From positions 4,451,001-4,515,000 of the forward strand of contig NZ_CP141266.1 of NCBI RefSeq assembly GCF_030540775.2: 64,000 bases of DNA, in the 5' to 3' direction. The DNA is from Flavivirga abyssicola (GTDB taxonomy: Bacteria; Bacteroidota; Bacteroidia; Flavobacteriales; Flavobacteriaceae). The translations under genes were made by a program, and so were the position numbers. The notes beneath the pieces are model-generated. The model was given only the letters and a program-made list of their open reading frames with translations. It had not been told where the DNA came from and ran no database searches. Every line of letters starts with the position of its first letter. Position 1 is the stretch's first letter. Below, one piece after another: positions 16,640 through 25,995 of this stretch.

Positions 16640-17868
16640 TGATGCATAAACTCACATACATACTAGCCATTGTTTTGATGTTTATAGGGTCTTTTTCGCT
16701 TGTAGGGCAATCTGAAATAAAGAATACTTTCAAACTTTTAACCCATGACACTGAATTTGAAGCTGGACATAGCATCTTATTAAAATTTTCTGGTGATGGT
16801 GAAACTAATCCTTTATTATATTGTACCAATAGTTATGGTTCCGTTTTAATTCAGGGCACTAATAAGAACAAAATATTAGCGTTTGAAATACCTAAAAGTA
16901 TAGCAAACAAAACGGGGTTAGTGAATTGGAAACTATTGACTAACGGTACTAACCTATCTGGAAAATTTAATATCACTCCTAAACAAAAGGTTAGTAAAAT
17001 GGAAACTTATCTGGGACCACCAAGTATTGAAGCTGGTGGAACCGATTATTCGATGCTAGTCGTTATTCCAACAGATCCTCTTGATAATCCATTGCAAGAC
17101 AGTACTCAGGTTAACGTAAAGCATCAATTTTTAACTTCAGAATATAATAATGCTATTTATACTAATTATTTAATAGCCTATAAAAACCTGTATTCTGAGA
17201 CTAAATCTGGTCGCATGCTTATTAGTTCGGATGCCTTAGGCACCCATTCTAAAGAATACACTGTTAATGTTTTACCTGCTATTCCTGCTAATTTTAAGAT
17301 CTCGTATCAACAACATCATAACTATGCCGACGGCAATCAAATTACAACATTTACAACCTCTATAATTGAGGACAAATACGATAACATCGTTAGCGATGGT
17401 ACTTATGTAGATTTCTTTATTACAAACAAAGACAATAACATTCTTAAAACATCTGGCACGACAATTAATGGTATTGCCACCGCTAAAATGATCCATCCAG
17501 ACCATGAAGATACCTGGTCGGTGAAGGCATTTATAGAAGGTATGGCAGAAAGCGATAACATATCACTTAATTTTAAACAAGTAATCACAGATTTTGAGGT
17601 CGCCTTTTCAGATGATTCCAGAACCATTACTATTGGTCCCTTGCAAAGTTTTATGAAACAAATGATCCCTGATGGCTTGCAAGTAAAACTACATTTTTAC
17701 CAAAACGACACAAAAATTAAAACACTTTTAAAAAGTTCTTTTGAAGGGTTTGTAACATTCAAATTAAACGAAGATATTATACCTGTACCAAGCGATATAA
17801 ATGACACCTTTAAAATCATCATAGAGACAGCTCGTATTGAAAAATCATTTGAAAACATAAAGCTATAA
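16639..17868 (+). CDS. Exported beta-sandwich protein of the polysaccharide locus
   Basis: 409 residues with a signal peptide (MMHKLTYILAIVLMFIGSFSLVGQ). The rest is beta-rich with Ig-like repeats; the segment around DGNQITTFTTSIIEDKYDNI resembles a bacterial Ig-like (Big_1/invasin) strand pattern. No catalytic motif. Start and stop overlap the neighbours by 1 nt (TAATG on both sides), so it is translationally coupled to the membrane protein and the glycosidase and probably works in the same periplasmic complex. Function unknown. Confidence 0.7.
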   Translation: MMHKLTYILAIVLMFIGSFSLVGQSEIKNTFKLLTHDTEFEAGHSILLKFSGDGETNPLLYCTNSYGSVLIQGTNKNKILAFEIPKSIANKTGLVNWKLLTNGTNLSGKFNITPKQKVSKMETYLGPPSIEAGGTDYSMLVVIPTDPLDNPLQDSTQVNVKHQFLTSEYNNAIYTNYLIAYKNLYSETKSGRMLISSDALGTHSKEYTVNVLPAIPANFKISYQQHHNYADGNQITTFTTSIIEDKYDNIVSDGTYVDFFITNKDNNILKTSGTTINGIATAKMIHPDHEDTWSVKAFIEGMAESDNISLNFKQVITDFEVAFSDDSRTITIGPLQSFMKQMIPDGLQVKLHFYQNDTKIKTLLKSSFEGFVTFKLNEDIIPVPSDINDTFKIIIETARIEKSFENIKL

Positions 17869-19382
17869 TGAACATTAACAGAAACATATTACGTAGTATT
17901 CTGGTACTTTCTTATGTATTGGTTATTGGTTTTATCATTTATGGTTTTAGTGCCTTATATAGCTATCTGAATACGGGTGCAGATAGAAGTAATATGTTGC
18001 ATACTCATGTTAAAAAAATCGATCAATATCTCCCAAAAATCATCTGGGAAGCGCTTGAAAATGAAGGCAGGTCTATGGACGAACAAACCTTAGCGCGTAT
18101 TGAAACTAATTATTTAGATGCCTGGTATATAAAACATTTGGCGTACCAAACCAATACAAAAAAGGGTATCGACAATTATTACACGGAAAATGCACGTAAA
18201 AACATCTACGCCATTATCGATGAAAATCTTGAGGCTGGCGTGACTATTCAAAGCACCACATTACAACACCAACCAAAATTAGAGTTTTTTAGTGAAGATG
18301 GTCAATTAGTCGTTATTACTGATAAAAATGTGGTTGAATACAAACGTATTTATAAAAATGAGACTTTACTCTTAGAAACGACTGATGTATCCTCCTATAA
18401 AATCATTTTACTCCTGGAAGATGGGTTTTGGCGTATTCGACATATGGTAAAAGAAACGAGTGCCAACTTTAAACCTAATCACAAAATCGTTTCAAATAAA
18501 AGTATAGATATTAAAGGTATCAATTATTACCCGCAAGCCTCTCCCTGGAACATGTTTGGTGAGCAATTTGATGCAAACATTATTTCTAAAGACCTTAAAC
18601 GTATTAAAGAAGCAGGCTTAAACAGCATTCGTATTTTTGTGCCTTATGCCGCTTTTGGTAAAGCGAATGTCGATTCTGAAAAGCTTAAAAAGCTAGTACA
18701 AGTCATGGATCTTGCTGAAACGGAACACATAAAAGTTATGGTCACGCTTTTTGATTTTTATGGGGATTATGCTGTTTTAGACTGGACTTTAAATCATCGT
18801 CACGCAGAAACCATCATATCCAAATTAAAAGACCACAACGCTCTGTTTGCCTGGGATATTAAAAATGAACCCAATTTAGATTTCGAATCTCGTAACAAAA
18901 CAAACGTTATGGCGTGGTTGGACCATATGATAAACTTGGTAAAGTCATTAGATTCGGAACATCCCGTAACCATTGGCTGGTCTAATGCAGAAAGTGCAAC
19001 ACTTTTAAAAGACAAGGTTGATTTTGTATCTTTTCACTATTATGAAGCGTTAGACGATTTAGAAACCACCTTTAACAACTTAAAAACAGAAATAACAGAC
19101 AAACCTATTGCTATTACTGAATTTGGTATATCGTCTTATAATGGTTTATGGAATCCATTTGGAAATTCGGAAACAGACCAAGCGGAATATCATAAGGACT
19201 CCCAAACCATCTTTTCTGAAAATAGCATCCCTTTTATGTCCTGGACTTTATATGACTTTACAGATATACCAAAAGAAGTTGTGGGTAGACTTCCCTGGCG
19301 TAAAAATAATCAAAAACGTTTTGGTTTTATAAATGAAAATGGGGTTGAAAAAGAAGCTTATAAGTATATTAACCATCCTTGA
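17868..19382 (+). CDS. Membrane-anchored TIM-barrel glycoside hydrolase (GH5/clan GH-A-like)
   Basis: 504 residues. One membrane helix at about 9-31, then a helical spacer to about 200, then a (beta/alpha)8 domain beginning IKGINYYPQASPWN. Clan GH-A features: SIRIFVPYAAF, acid/base Glu334 in DIKNEPN, FVSFHYYEALDD, and nucleophile Glu418 in AITEFGISSY. It faces the periplasm, so it probably trims or transfers the exported glycan, as glycosidases do in Pel-, Psl- and Bcs-type systems. TAATG overlap with the upstream gene. A partial duplicate of its 3' end follows at 19704-19922. Confidence 0.87.
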   Translation: MNINRNILRSILVLSYVLVIGFIIYGFSALYSYLNTGADRSNMLHTHVKKIDQYLPKIIWEALENEGRSMDEQTLARIETNYLDAWYIKHLAYQTNTKKGIDNYYTENARKNIYAIIDENLEAGVTIQSTTLQHQPKLEFFSEDGQLVVITDKNVVEYKRIYKNETLLLETTDVSSYKIILLLEDGFWRIRHMVKETSANFKPNHKIVSNKSIDIKGINYYPQASPWNMFGEQFDANIISKDLKRIKEAGLNSIRIFVPYAAFGKANVDSEKLKKLVQVMDLAETEHIKVMVTLFDFYGDYAVLDWTLNHRHAETIISKLKDHNALFAWDIKNEPNLDFESRNKTNVMAWLDHMINLVKSLDSEHPVTIGWSNAESATLLKDKVDFVSFHYYEALDDLETTFNNLKTEITDKPIAITEFGISSYNGLWNPFGNSETDQAEYHKDSQTIFSENSIPFMSWTLYDFTDIPKEVVGRLPWRKNNQKRFGFINENGVEKEAYKYINHP

Positions 19383-19545
19383 TATTACCCGTAAACTGAA
19401 GAATATTATCAAAATAAATGGACTGACGGACTTGGCTGAAAGCTCTAAACTTTGGGTTAAGTACCAAGACCGTATTTACTTTTCGGTGTTGTGTTTAGTT
19501 TTTACTTTTCAACTTATTATATTTATTTATAAAAACAAAAGCTAA
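19383..19545 (+). pseudogene. Degenerate coding remnant with one membrane segment
   Basis: Directly after the glycosidase stop, an open frame encodes LTDLAESSKLWVKYQDRIYF followed by a strongly hydrophobic stretch and a basic end (FIYKNKS, stop at 19543-19545). It has no proper start of its own. It looks like a C-terminal fragment of a lost membrane protein, left by the rearrangement that also made the 19704-19922 fragment. A chance frame is possible. Confidence 0.35.
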
Positions 19546-19551
19546 ACCTCT

Positions 19552-19703
19552 GCTACCGCTAGTATTTACTAGTGGCGGCAAGTCTTGTCTCGTCCAATAA
19601 AAAATAATTTAGAAAAGCTATTACTTCTCTGTAAAAGCTTTCTCTTTTTCCTTCTTACACTTAAAACTTACTCAGTACGCCACTAGTAAATACTAGCGGT
19701 AGC
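19552..19703. mobile_element. MITE-like element with 26-nt perfect terminal inverted repeats
   Basis: Arms at 19552-19577 (beginning GCTACCGCTAGTATTTACTA) and 19678-19703 (ending TTTACTAG's complement, ACTAGCGGTAGC) are perfect complements. They enclose 100 nt of non-coding sequence. A partial arm sequence (GTATTTACTAGTGGC) recurs near 21502. It abuts the duplicated glycosidase fragment exactly, so its insertion probably truncated that copy. Confidence 0.7.
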
Positions 19704-19922
19704 ACATACTATGGAGCAGCAGGGGAATATCATAAAGAAGCTCAAACCATCTTTTCTGAAAATAACATCCCTTTTATGTCTTGGACTTTATACGACTTTA
19801 CAAACATACCAAAGGAAGTCGTTGGTAGACTTCCTTGGTGTAAAAATGCTCAAAAACGTTTTGGTTTTATTGATGAAAATGGGACAAAAAAGAATGCTTT
19901 TAAATTTATTTCTAAGCAATAA
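19704..19922 (+). pseudogene. Truncated 3' copy of the glycoside hydrolase gene
   Basis: The frame encodes TYYGAAGEYHKEAQ and then closely follows the C-terminus of the intact glycosidase (SENNIPFMSWTLYDFTNI, KRFGFIDENGTK) to its own TAA at 19920. There is no 5' part: the MITE-like arm ends at 19703. The intact gene carries the same segment at about 19180-19350 with clear divergence (for example PWCKNAQ versus PWRKNNQ), so the duplication is not recent. Its end overlaps the GT4 gene by 11 nt. Confidence 0.8.
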
Positions 19923-21126
19923 CTTCTTGCTTTTGTAGTACGTCTTCTTGCTTTTTTAAAATTATGGATTTAAATGTATTTAAGTACATGTTCGTTATTC
20001 TGGACATAGGGTATGCCGTAGCAGCCTTATAATTGGCGCGTTCTAGTTCTACTCTATAAGCATTATTTTCAAGAATTTTTTGTACTGCCAATGCTAAACT
20101 GCTCACACTTGTTGGCTCGAAAAACTCTCCTCTATACCCTTCATCTTTTACCAAAAGGGCTAAGTCTCCTAGATCTGGCATCACTACCGCTTTACCATAG
20201 CTTCCCGCTTGATGTAAAACACCAGAGCTTCCTGTTGTAGATGTATAAGGAAATACCACAAGCGCACTCTCTTTGAACAATTTTGGTACTTCCTGTTCTT
20301 CAACATAACCCGTAAAGGTTACCCCTTCTACATGGCTATAAGCCTTTTTTACAGACTCTAAATACCCTGGTGTATTTGGATTATCAGTTCCAGCTATAAC
20401 AACTTCTAAATTTAAATTTGAATATGTCTTAATCTCTTCTACAGCTTCAATTAAGTTTTCTACCTTTTTATACGTTCCAAATTTCCCAAAAGTCATCACT
20501 TTAAAAGGTTGTAGCGGTACATTAAAACTTGGCTCTTCAAGAATTTCAAATGTACCATGAGGTATCAGTTTTACATTTTTAGCTTTGTACTTAGCCTCTA
20601 AAGTATCAACGTATTTTTGCATGGTAACGGCAACCACATCAGCTTGAAGAATTAACTTGGTTAAGGTAGATCCTATAAATCCATATAATTTTTGCATGAT
20701 TTTATTCGATGTAAAACCAGCACTCCCTAAATCGACTTCTTCTAAAATATTATGTAATAAAGCTATTGTAGGGATTTTTTTAAGCTTGCAAACTAATGGC
20801 AACATTAAACCTAATGCTGCTGCTACTTTTTTATCACCAAACTTCATAAACTGTAAATTGAATAATACGGCATCTGGTTGTGTTTGGTTTATAGCCTGTG
20901 TTACTTTTATAATATTTGTATAACTATTAAATGACCAACATTCTTTTACGCTGACTTTACAACCTGCTTCTACAAATTGTAAATCTTTTTTACCTTCTGT
21001 TTTATCGGTTAATAAAACAATTTCAGTAATGTTTTCTCTTTGTCTAAAATGTTTTACTAAATGATACGCATATTCATTTAAAGTGACTTTACTTGGCGGA
21101 TACGCTGTTACGATTGCTAGTTTCAT
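19912..21126 (-). CDS. GT4-family glycosyltransferase
   Basis: 404 residues, GT-B fold. The N-terminal half starts MKLAIVTAYPPSKVTLNEYA, with an acceptor-side domain to about 190. The C-terminal half shows the donor-binding pattern of family 4: VMTFGKFGTYKKVENLIEAV, EVVIAGTDNPN, VTFTGYVEEQEVPKLF, then VVFPYTSTTGSSGVLHQAG. It probably adds a sugar to the lipid-linked or nascent polysaccharide made by this locus. It has its own LytTR-like box upstream. Confidence 0.88.
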   Translation of the reverse strand: MKLAIVTAYPPSKVTLNEYAYHLVKHFRQRENITEIVLLTDKTEGKKDLQFVEAGCKVSVKECWSFNSYTNIIKVTQAINQTQPDAVLFNLQFMKFGDKKVAAALGLMLPLVCKLKKIPTIALLHNILEEVDLGSAGFTSNKIMQKLYGFIGSTLTKLILQADVVAVTMQKYVDTLEAKYKAKNVKLIPHGTFEILEEPSFNVPLQPFKVMTFGKFGTYKKVENLIEAVEEIKTYSNLNLEVVIAGTDNPNTPGYLESVKKAYSHVEGVTFTGYVEEQEVPKLFKESALVVFPYTSTTGSSGVLHQAGSYGKAVVMPDLGDLALLVKDEGYRGEFFEPTSVSSLALAVQKILENNAYRVELERANYKAATAYPMSRITNMYLNTFKSIILKKQEDVLQKQEVIA

Positions 21127-21211
21127 AAGTTTATTTTTTTAATGTTTCTAATAATTTTATTCCTTTGTTATGGTGTAAATTTGAGGATTTAAAAGTCTAA
21201 AAAGGGGCGAT

Positions 21212-21246
21212 TGTAGATGGGTTAGCGTTTACTGTAGACGAATGGT
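21212..21246 (-). promoter_or_regulatory. LytTR-like direct-repeat box 2
   Basis: Plus-strand TGTAGATGG (21212) and TGTAGACGAATGG (21233) start exactly 21 nt apart. The second gives ACCATTCGT on the minus strand. The first shares the TGTAGA flank but its core is weak. Lies 85 nt upstream of the GT4 start, the same spacing as box 1 to its gene. Confidence 0.7.
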
Positions 21247-21880
21247 AATTTGCTTTAGATTAGACTCTCATTCCAAAGTTTATACTGAGAGCAATCGAAG
21301 TAAAGGCAGGAATGACAATCTCAATTACGATCTAATTTGAAGAACATAAGCTAAATAATCAGTAATAAAACAATGTCATTAAGTTATAAGGATTTTATTT
21401 TGTCACGTTGAGCGCAGTCGAAACGCTATTGAAAGCAAGAGGTTTAAATGTCTTCGACTGCGCTCCTGACATTTCAATCTTAACTTAATGACATTGACTA
21501 CTGTATTTACTAGTGGCAATAATGAGTAAGCAAACTAAGAAGCTTCTATATAAATAGAATAGATTCTCTATTTATAGTTTTCAACTAAAGCATTCATAAT
21601 TTACTTATAATTATATTTTTTATTTAACAATAGTTAAATTTAGTTATTAATATAGAGACAGATTAGAGAAGTATAGTAAAGCCATTGATTGCTGTGTGAT
21701 GTCTCACTGCGTTCGACATGACTTAAAAGGATAATTCAACGTTCTGTGTCATTTCGACTGAACGAAGCATGAGCGACGAGAAATCGCATTATCGAAAGAA
21801 TAAATAAAAGGTAATTTCGTTTTAAATTTGACAGATTCTCACGTCATACTTATGGTGCTTCTCAGAATGACAAATACAGA
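21247..21880. repeat. Gene-free stretch filled with dispersed inverted repeats
   Basis: No credible ORF. Contains a 126-nt element at 21371-21496 bounded by perfect 16-nt inverted repeats (CAATGTCATTAAGTTA and its complement), with a second nested pair GAGCGCAGTCGAA / TTCGACTGCGCTC at 21410 and 21453. Also a GTTTATACTGAG word at about 21278 shared with 46432-46470, and a right arm of the CGACATGAC repeat ending at 21722. Confidence 0.6.
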
Positions 21881-23122
21881 TTAAATTCTTCTCTGATCTA
21901 GTTTGAAAAATATAAGTTGAATAATCAGCAATAAAACCATAGCAATAATCTGCATATACACAACTTGCTCTAAACTATCGTGAAAAAAGATCACTAATAC
22001 CATTTGAAGCATTCCAAACACACCAGATATAACGACTGGTACATATTTATCTAAAGACAAATAGTAATATGCAAATATGTTAGAAATAGCAAACATACTT
22101 GTTGCAATAGCATATTTCCATAAAAGTGGTGCCATAGCAATATAACTCTCACCAAATAATAGTTTTATGATGGTTTCGGGAAAACTTAAACATGCTAAAA
22201 CAATTGTTATCGAAATAGCTGCTATATACCCAACATATTTAAACAATATGGATGCTGTTTCCTTACCCTCCTTTTTAAGTTGTACCACTGTTGGTAACAA
22301 CAACATGACAAACATCCAGGCTATAAAGTATACCATACGCCCTATTAAAGCTAAAGAAGCATATAAACCTGCTTCATAAGATTCAAAATAATGCTTTACT
22401 AAAAGAATATCACTATTGTTTATTATGATTTGTGTTAATTCATAAAACGCTGTTAATATGAAAAACTGCTTTATTTGTTTCGCTTGGACAACTGATATCA
22501 ATGATTTCGATTTAAGATCGATTGACTTGAACTTAAAAGGTATTAAGCCAAACCCGAATGAAATTAAAATACCTATCGCTATAACGACTGAAGATTGTAT
22601 GTTAAACAAAAAGATCAATGCCAAGGTGAAGAACAAACGACTCAACATTTCTGATTGATACGTCATAGATAATGCTTTAAATGCTTTTTTTCCTTGAAAA
22701 GCACCTCTGTTTACACTCATTAAAAAGTATAAGGGTACTCCACAACCAAAAATTACGAACATACTAGATGAGGATGTGTTAAACAGTTCTTGCAATTGTG
22801 TTGCAAAACCGACAATTAAAGCCCCCATTACAATGCCGACAATTAATGCATTTTTATAGATTTTTGAAACAATACTTTTAAATAATTGATTTTCAAAAAG
22901 TACAGAAAACTTTGCAGTGACTAACTGAAACGTCATCGCAACAAAAGACAATACCAACAAGAAGGTTATTAATACTGCTGCATCTGCAAACTGTGCTGGC
23001 CCTAACAAACGACCAAGAATTAGGTTATACAAATAATTCCCGCCATTTACAGCCAGAACACTTATCATAAATAGCTGCTCCGGAGAAATTCTTTTCCTTA
23101 AATTATTTACTATCGTAATCAT
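21881..23122 (-). CDS. Wzx/MATE-like polysaccharide flippase
   Basis: 413-residue integral membrane protein with about 12 membrane segments. The N-terminal half has the pattern of O-antigen/teichoic-acid flippases (NGGNYLYNLILGRLLGPAQF, VNRGAFQGKKAFKALS) and a central NSDILLVKHYFESYEAGLYA. It should move a lipid-linked glycan across the inner membrane. Its ATG overlaps the end of the preceding STAS gene by 20 nt, so the two are translated together. Confidence 0.87.
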   Translation of the reverse strand: MITIVNNLRKRISPEQLFMISVLAVNGGNYLYNLILGRLLGPAQFADAAVLITFLLVLSFVAMTFQLVTAKFSVLFENQLFKSIVSKIYKNALIVGIVMGALIVGFATQLQELFNTSSSSMFVIFGCGVPLYFLMSVNRGAFQGKKAFKALSMTYQSEMLSRLFFTLALIFLFNIQSSVVIAIGILISFGFGLIPFKFKSIDLKSKSLISVVQAKQIKQFFILTAFYELTQIIINNSDILLVKHYFESYEAGLYASLALIGRMVYFIAWMFVMLLLPTVVQLKKEGKETASILFKYVGYIAAISITIVLACLSFPETIIKLLFGESYIAMAPLLWKYAIATSMFAISNIFAYYYLSLDKYVPVVISGVFGMLQMVLVIFFHDSLEQVVYMQIIAMVLLLIIQLIFFKLDQRRI

Positions 23123-23411
23123 TTTTAAAAATATTATTTAGATTAGAGGTCTTAAATTGTTTGTTAATTCTTTTATTCTCTTTTCCTAAAACAAAAAGTG
23201 TTTTGCTTCTTCTTTTGGCTTTAGCTGCTATAAATTGCATGACATTTAAAGCCGTATCATCCATACGTTTCACCTGATTTAGGCATATAACAACCTCATA
23301 ATACGTATCCAATAGATTATTAAAGTAAGTGGCTACCTGATTGGTATGCTCGTTAATAAAATCACCATGGATTTCAAAAACGCCTCTGTTATTTATAATT
23401 TTGAAGTTCAT
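23103..23411 (-). CDS. STAS-domain protein with Thr at the phosphorylation position
   Basis: 102 residues, STAS fold (anti-sigma-factor-antagonist type). The motif KRMDDTALNVMQF places Thr53 where SpoIIAA-type proteins have the phosphorylated Ser. The preceding GDFINEHTNQVATYFNNLL is the usual first helix. The ATG at 23411 is used; the longer frame from 23444 adds no domain sequence. Lies between a second STAS gene and the flippase, implying post-translational control of polysaccharide output. Confidence 0.8.
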   Translation of the reverse strand: MNFKIINNRGVFEIHGDFINEHTNQVATYFNNLLDTYYEVVICLNQVKRMDDTALNVMQFIAAKAKRRSKTLFVLGKENKRINKQFKTSNLNNIFKNDYDSK

Positions 23412-23444
23412 AATATTTAGATTTGAGTTTATACTAAGAATCAA

Positions 23445-23723
23445 TTATGCTGCATAGGTAAATATGAAATCATCATAGACTTCTTTACATCCAGTACCAA
23501 CAATATAAAATGGTCTGTTATAAATTAAAGCATTGTTGTAAAGCGCTCTTAAAGCTTGCATACCACTAGCATCAATTTCTGTGACATTTTCTATATCTAT
23601 AGTTAGAGTTTCATAAGTATTTAAAATAGCCTCTAAATGATTTTGAAAATTTAGAGCTGTAGTCGTGTTAATAGTTCCTTCTACTAAAAATGTTCCGTTT
23701 TGATCTGTAATTTTAAGTGCCAT
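23445..23723 (-). CDS. STAS-domain protein with canonical Ser site
   Basis: 92 residues. EGTINTTTALNFQNHLEAIL and VTEIDASGMQALRAL give the complete STAS pattern, with Ser53 in the DASGM loop as the predicted phosphorylation site. First gene of the minus-strand STAS-STAS-flippase operon and preceded by LytTR-like box 3. The minus-strand word CATCTTTG (23764-23771) is near the -7 consensus. No partner kinase of the SpoIIAB/RsbW type is visible in the window. Confidence 0.85.
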   Translation of the reverse strand: MALKITDQNGTFLVEGTINTTTALNFQNHLEAILNTYETLTIDIENVTEIDASGMQALRALYNNALIYNRPFYIVGTGCKEVYDDFIFTYAA

Positions 23724-23799
23724 AATTTTTATTTTTTAGTTATTATTCTTTTAACTTCTGATACAAAGATGCTATCAAACCTTTAAATTTTATGGTCAA

Positions 23800-23834
23800 T
23801 ATCGGTGAGTGGCAGGTTGCTGTAGATGAATGAT
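23800..23834 (-). promoter_or_regulatory. LytTR-like direct-repeat box 3
   Basis: The most diverged copy: TGTAGATGAATGAT at 23821 with a weaker partner TATCGGTGAGTGG 21 nt before it at 23800. The minus-strand core is ATCATTCAT (7 of 9 to the LytTR consensus). Lies 76 nt upstream of the STAS operon and 41 nt upstream of the divergent TPR/beta-barrel gene, so it could serve both. Confidence 0.55.
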
Positions 23835-23874
23835 TAAAATCTATTGCTTACCTTGCATGTATTAAAAATCGCTC

Positions 23875-25935
23875 ATGAAGTTTAAGTCCTATTTAGTCTT
23901 AGTATCCCTGTTTATTGGTGCTCTTGGGGTTTCTCAAAACATGCAAGAAGGGTTCACCTACTTAGAAACTGGTAAGTATAAAGCCGCCGAAGCCTATTTC
24001 AAAACTGTTTTAAAAGATTATCCGCAAAATAAAACCGCAAAATTATGCTATGGACGTGCTGTTGGGTTAAATGGAAGTTCTAAGGAAGCTGTTTCTATAT
24101 TTACAGACATGTTAAAAGACTATCCAAATGATTTTGAAATCAAACTGAATTATGCAGAATCGCTACTGTGGAATAAAAACTATCATACTGCAAAAAACTA
24201 CTATGAAAGTCTTATTAAAGAAAACGATCAAAGTTTCCCAGCACTTTTAGGGTATGCCAATACCTTATCCAATCTTAAAATCTATGATCAAGCATTAGTA
24301 TATGTTAATAAAGCTTTAGACGTATCCCCAGGGAATCAAAATGCCCAAACCTCTAAAAAATATATTTACTTAGGTTATGCTTATAAAAATCAACAGCAAC
24401 AGAAATACATTGAAGCAGAACGTCTTTTAAAAAAGAATTTATCTCTTTTTAAAAATGATAAGGAAACCTTAATCAACTTAGCTAATCTTTATTTAATAGC
24501 TGAAGCATTTGATAAAGCTGAAACCACCTATAATACTATTGGTAACAATGAAACTAATAAAACAATAGCTCTAAACGGTCTTGCCTTAGTAAAACACTTA
24601 AAAGGCAAGGAGAAAACAGCTTTAAGAATCAGTAAAGAGGCTTATAGTACCTTAGCTAGTTTAAGTAATGCCGTACTCGTACAGCAAACACAGGAACGTT
24701 ATATACAAGCCCTAATTTGGAATAAAAAGTATAAAAAAGCTCAAACTTTAATAGACGAATTGATAAAAACAAAACCTAATGATAATTGGGTTTTAGCCTT
24801 ACAGGCTACATTGAATATCTATAAAAGTGATTTTAAAAAGAGTTTAATTGATTACAACCATATTTTAAAAAACGATAGCACGTCTTTTGATGGCAACTTA
24901 GGAAAAGCTAATACATTAAAAGCTTTGGGTTTTTATAATGAGGCATATAAATCTGCAAACAACACCTTACAATTTTATAGCAAACAAAAAGATGCCACTA
25001 ATTTTATTAAAGATTTAAATACCCGTTTTACCCCTTTTATAGAAACGAAAGGATCCTATACTTTTGATAATGGAGATAACGAAGCTTATGCATTCCAAGC
25101 ACGTCTTGAATTCCCTACATCTACAAAATTTAAGTGGCTTGCTAATTATGGATATAGAACAACCAGTAATACTGTAACCGATAATAAAGCGACCTCAAAT
25201 AATTTTTCGTTAGGATTAGCTTATCAGTTATTACCGAACATCACTTTTAAAGGCACTGCTGGTATCACTTCTGCTAAAGCTGATACGGATGATTATACCC
25301 AATTACTTAGCGATGTGTCGTTTAATATCAAACCTTTTAAATTGCAGGTGTTAGATATTGGTTATAAACGAGAGCTTCAAAATTTTAACGCAGATTTATT
25401 AGATCGTGAAATTGTTATGAACCACTTTTACGCAAACTACAATATTAGTACGAACTTTAATTTAGGTTGGTTTACGCAATACTATTATACTTCACAAAAC
25501 GATGATAACACCAGGAATTTACTGTTTACCTCGTTATACTATAATATACTTAGCAAACCATCATTAAAAGCAGGCTTAAACTATCAGTATATTACTTTTA
25601 AGAACCCAGTTCCAGCTATTTATTTTAGTCCGGAAAGATTTAATGCTACAGAGATCTTTATAAATTTGATTAAAGATGAAGTGATTACCAAACCCAAGGA
25701 ATGGTTTTATGAGTTAACTGCTGCTACAGGCTATCAATTTATTGAAAGCAATGCAAAACAAAGCACATATCGTGTACAGGGAAAGTTAGGTTATAAGTTT
25801 TGTGACCGTGCTTTATTAAATGTTTATGGCACTCGAAGTAATATTGCTTCTGCTACTGCTGCTGGTTTTACTTTTACTGAAATTGGGGTACGTTTTAAGT
25901 GGTATGTGTTTGACAAGCCTGTTTTTAGGGAATAA
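23875..25935 (+). CDS. TPR protein with YaiO-like outer-membrane barrel
   Basis: 686 residues with a signal peptide (MKFKSYLVLVSLFIGALGVSQ). Residues about 25-385 are tetratricopeptide repeats (GKYKAAEAYFKTVLKDYPQN, IYDQALVYVNKALDVSPGNQ). From about 395 a beta-barrel of the YaiO type follows (GSYTFDNGDNEAYAFQAR, GFTFTEIGVRFKWYVF at the end). TPR plus barrel is the layout of export porins such as BcsC, PgaA and AlgK/AlgE pairs, so this is the probable outer-membrane exit for the glycan. Confidence 0.85.
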   Translation: MKFKSYLVLVSLFIGALGVSQNMQEGFTYLETGKYKAAEAYFKTVLKDYPQNKTAKLCYGRAVGLNGSSKEAVSIFTDMLKDYPNDFEIKLNYAESLLWNKNYHTAKNYYESLIKENDQSFPALLGYANTLSNLKIYDQALVYVNKALDVSPGNQNAQTSKKYIYLGYAYKNQQQQKYIEAERLLKKNLSLFKNDKETLINLANLYLIAEAFDKAETTYNTIGNNETNKTIALNGLALVKHLKGKEKTALRISKEAYSTLASLSNAVLVQQTQERYIQALIWNKKYKKAQTLIDELIKTKPNDNWVLALQATLNIYKSDFKKSLIDYNHILKNDSTSFDGNLGKANTLKALGFYNEAYKSANNTLQFYSKQKDATNFIKDLNTRFTPFIETKGSYTFDNGDNEAYAFQARLEFPTSTKFKWLANYGYRTTSNTVTDNKATSNNFSLGLAYQLLPNITFKGTAGITSAKADTDDYTQLLSDVSFNIKPFKLQVLDIGYKRELQNFNADLLDREIVMNHFYANYNISTNFNLGWFTQYYYTSQNDDNTRNLLFTSLYYNILSKPSLKAGLNYQYITFKNPVPAIYFSPERFNATEIFINLIKDEVITKPKEWFYELTAATGYQFIESNAKQSTYRVQGKLGYKFCDRALLNVYGTRSNIASATAAGFTFTEIGVRFKWYVFDKPVFRE

Positions 25936-25995
25936 ATATTAACTTTGAAGGACTTGGTTAGTACTTTTCATAGAAGCCATAGTTGTAGCATATTT

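Noticed and set aside
19108-19332. Plus-strand ORF of 74 codons and its look-alike at 19711-19938
   Set aside because: Both are the same wrong-frame reading of the glycosidase 3' end and its duplicate; their similarity comes from the nucleotide duplication.
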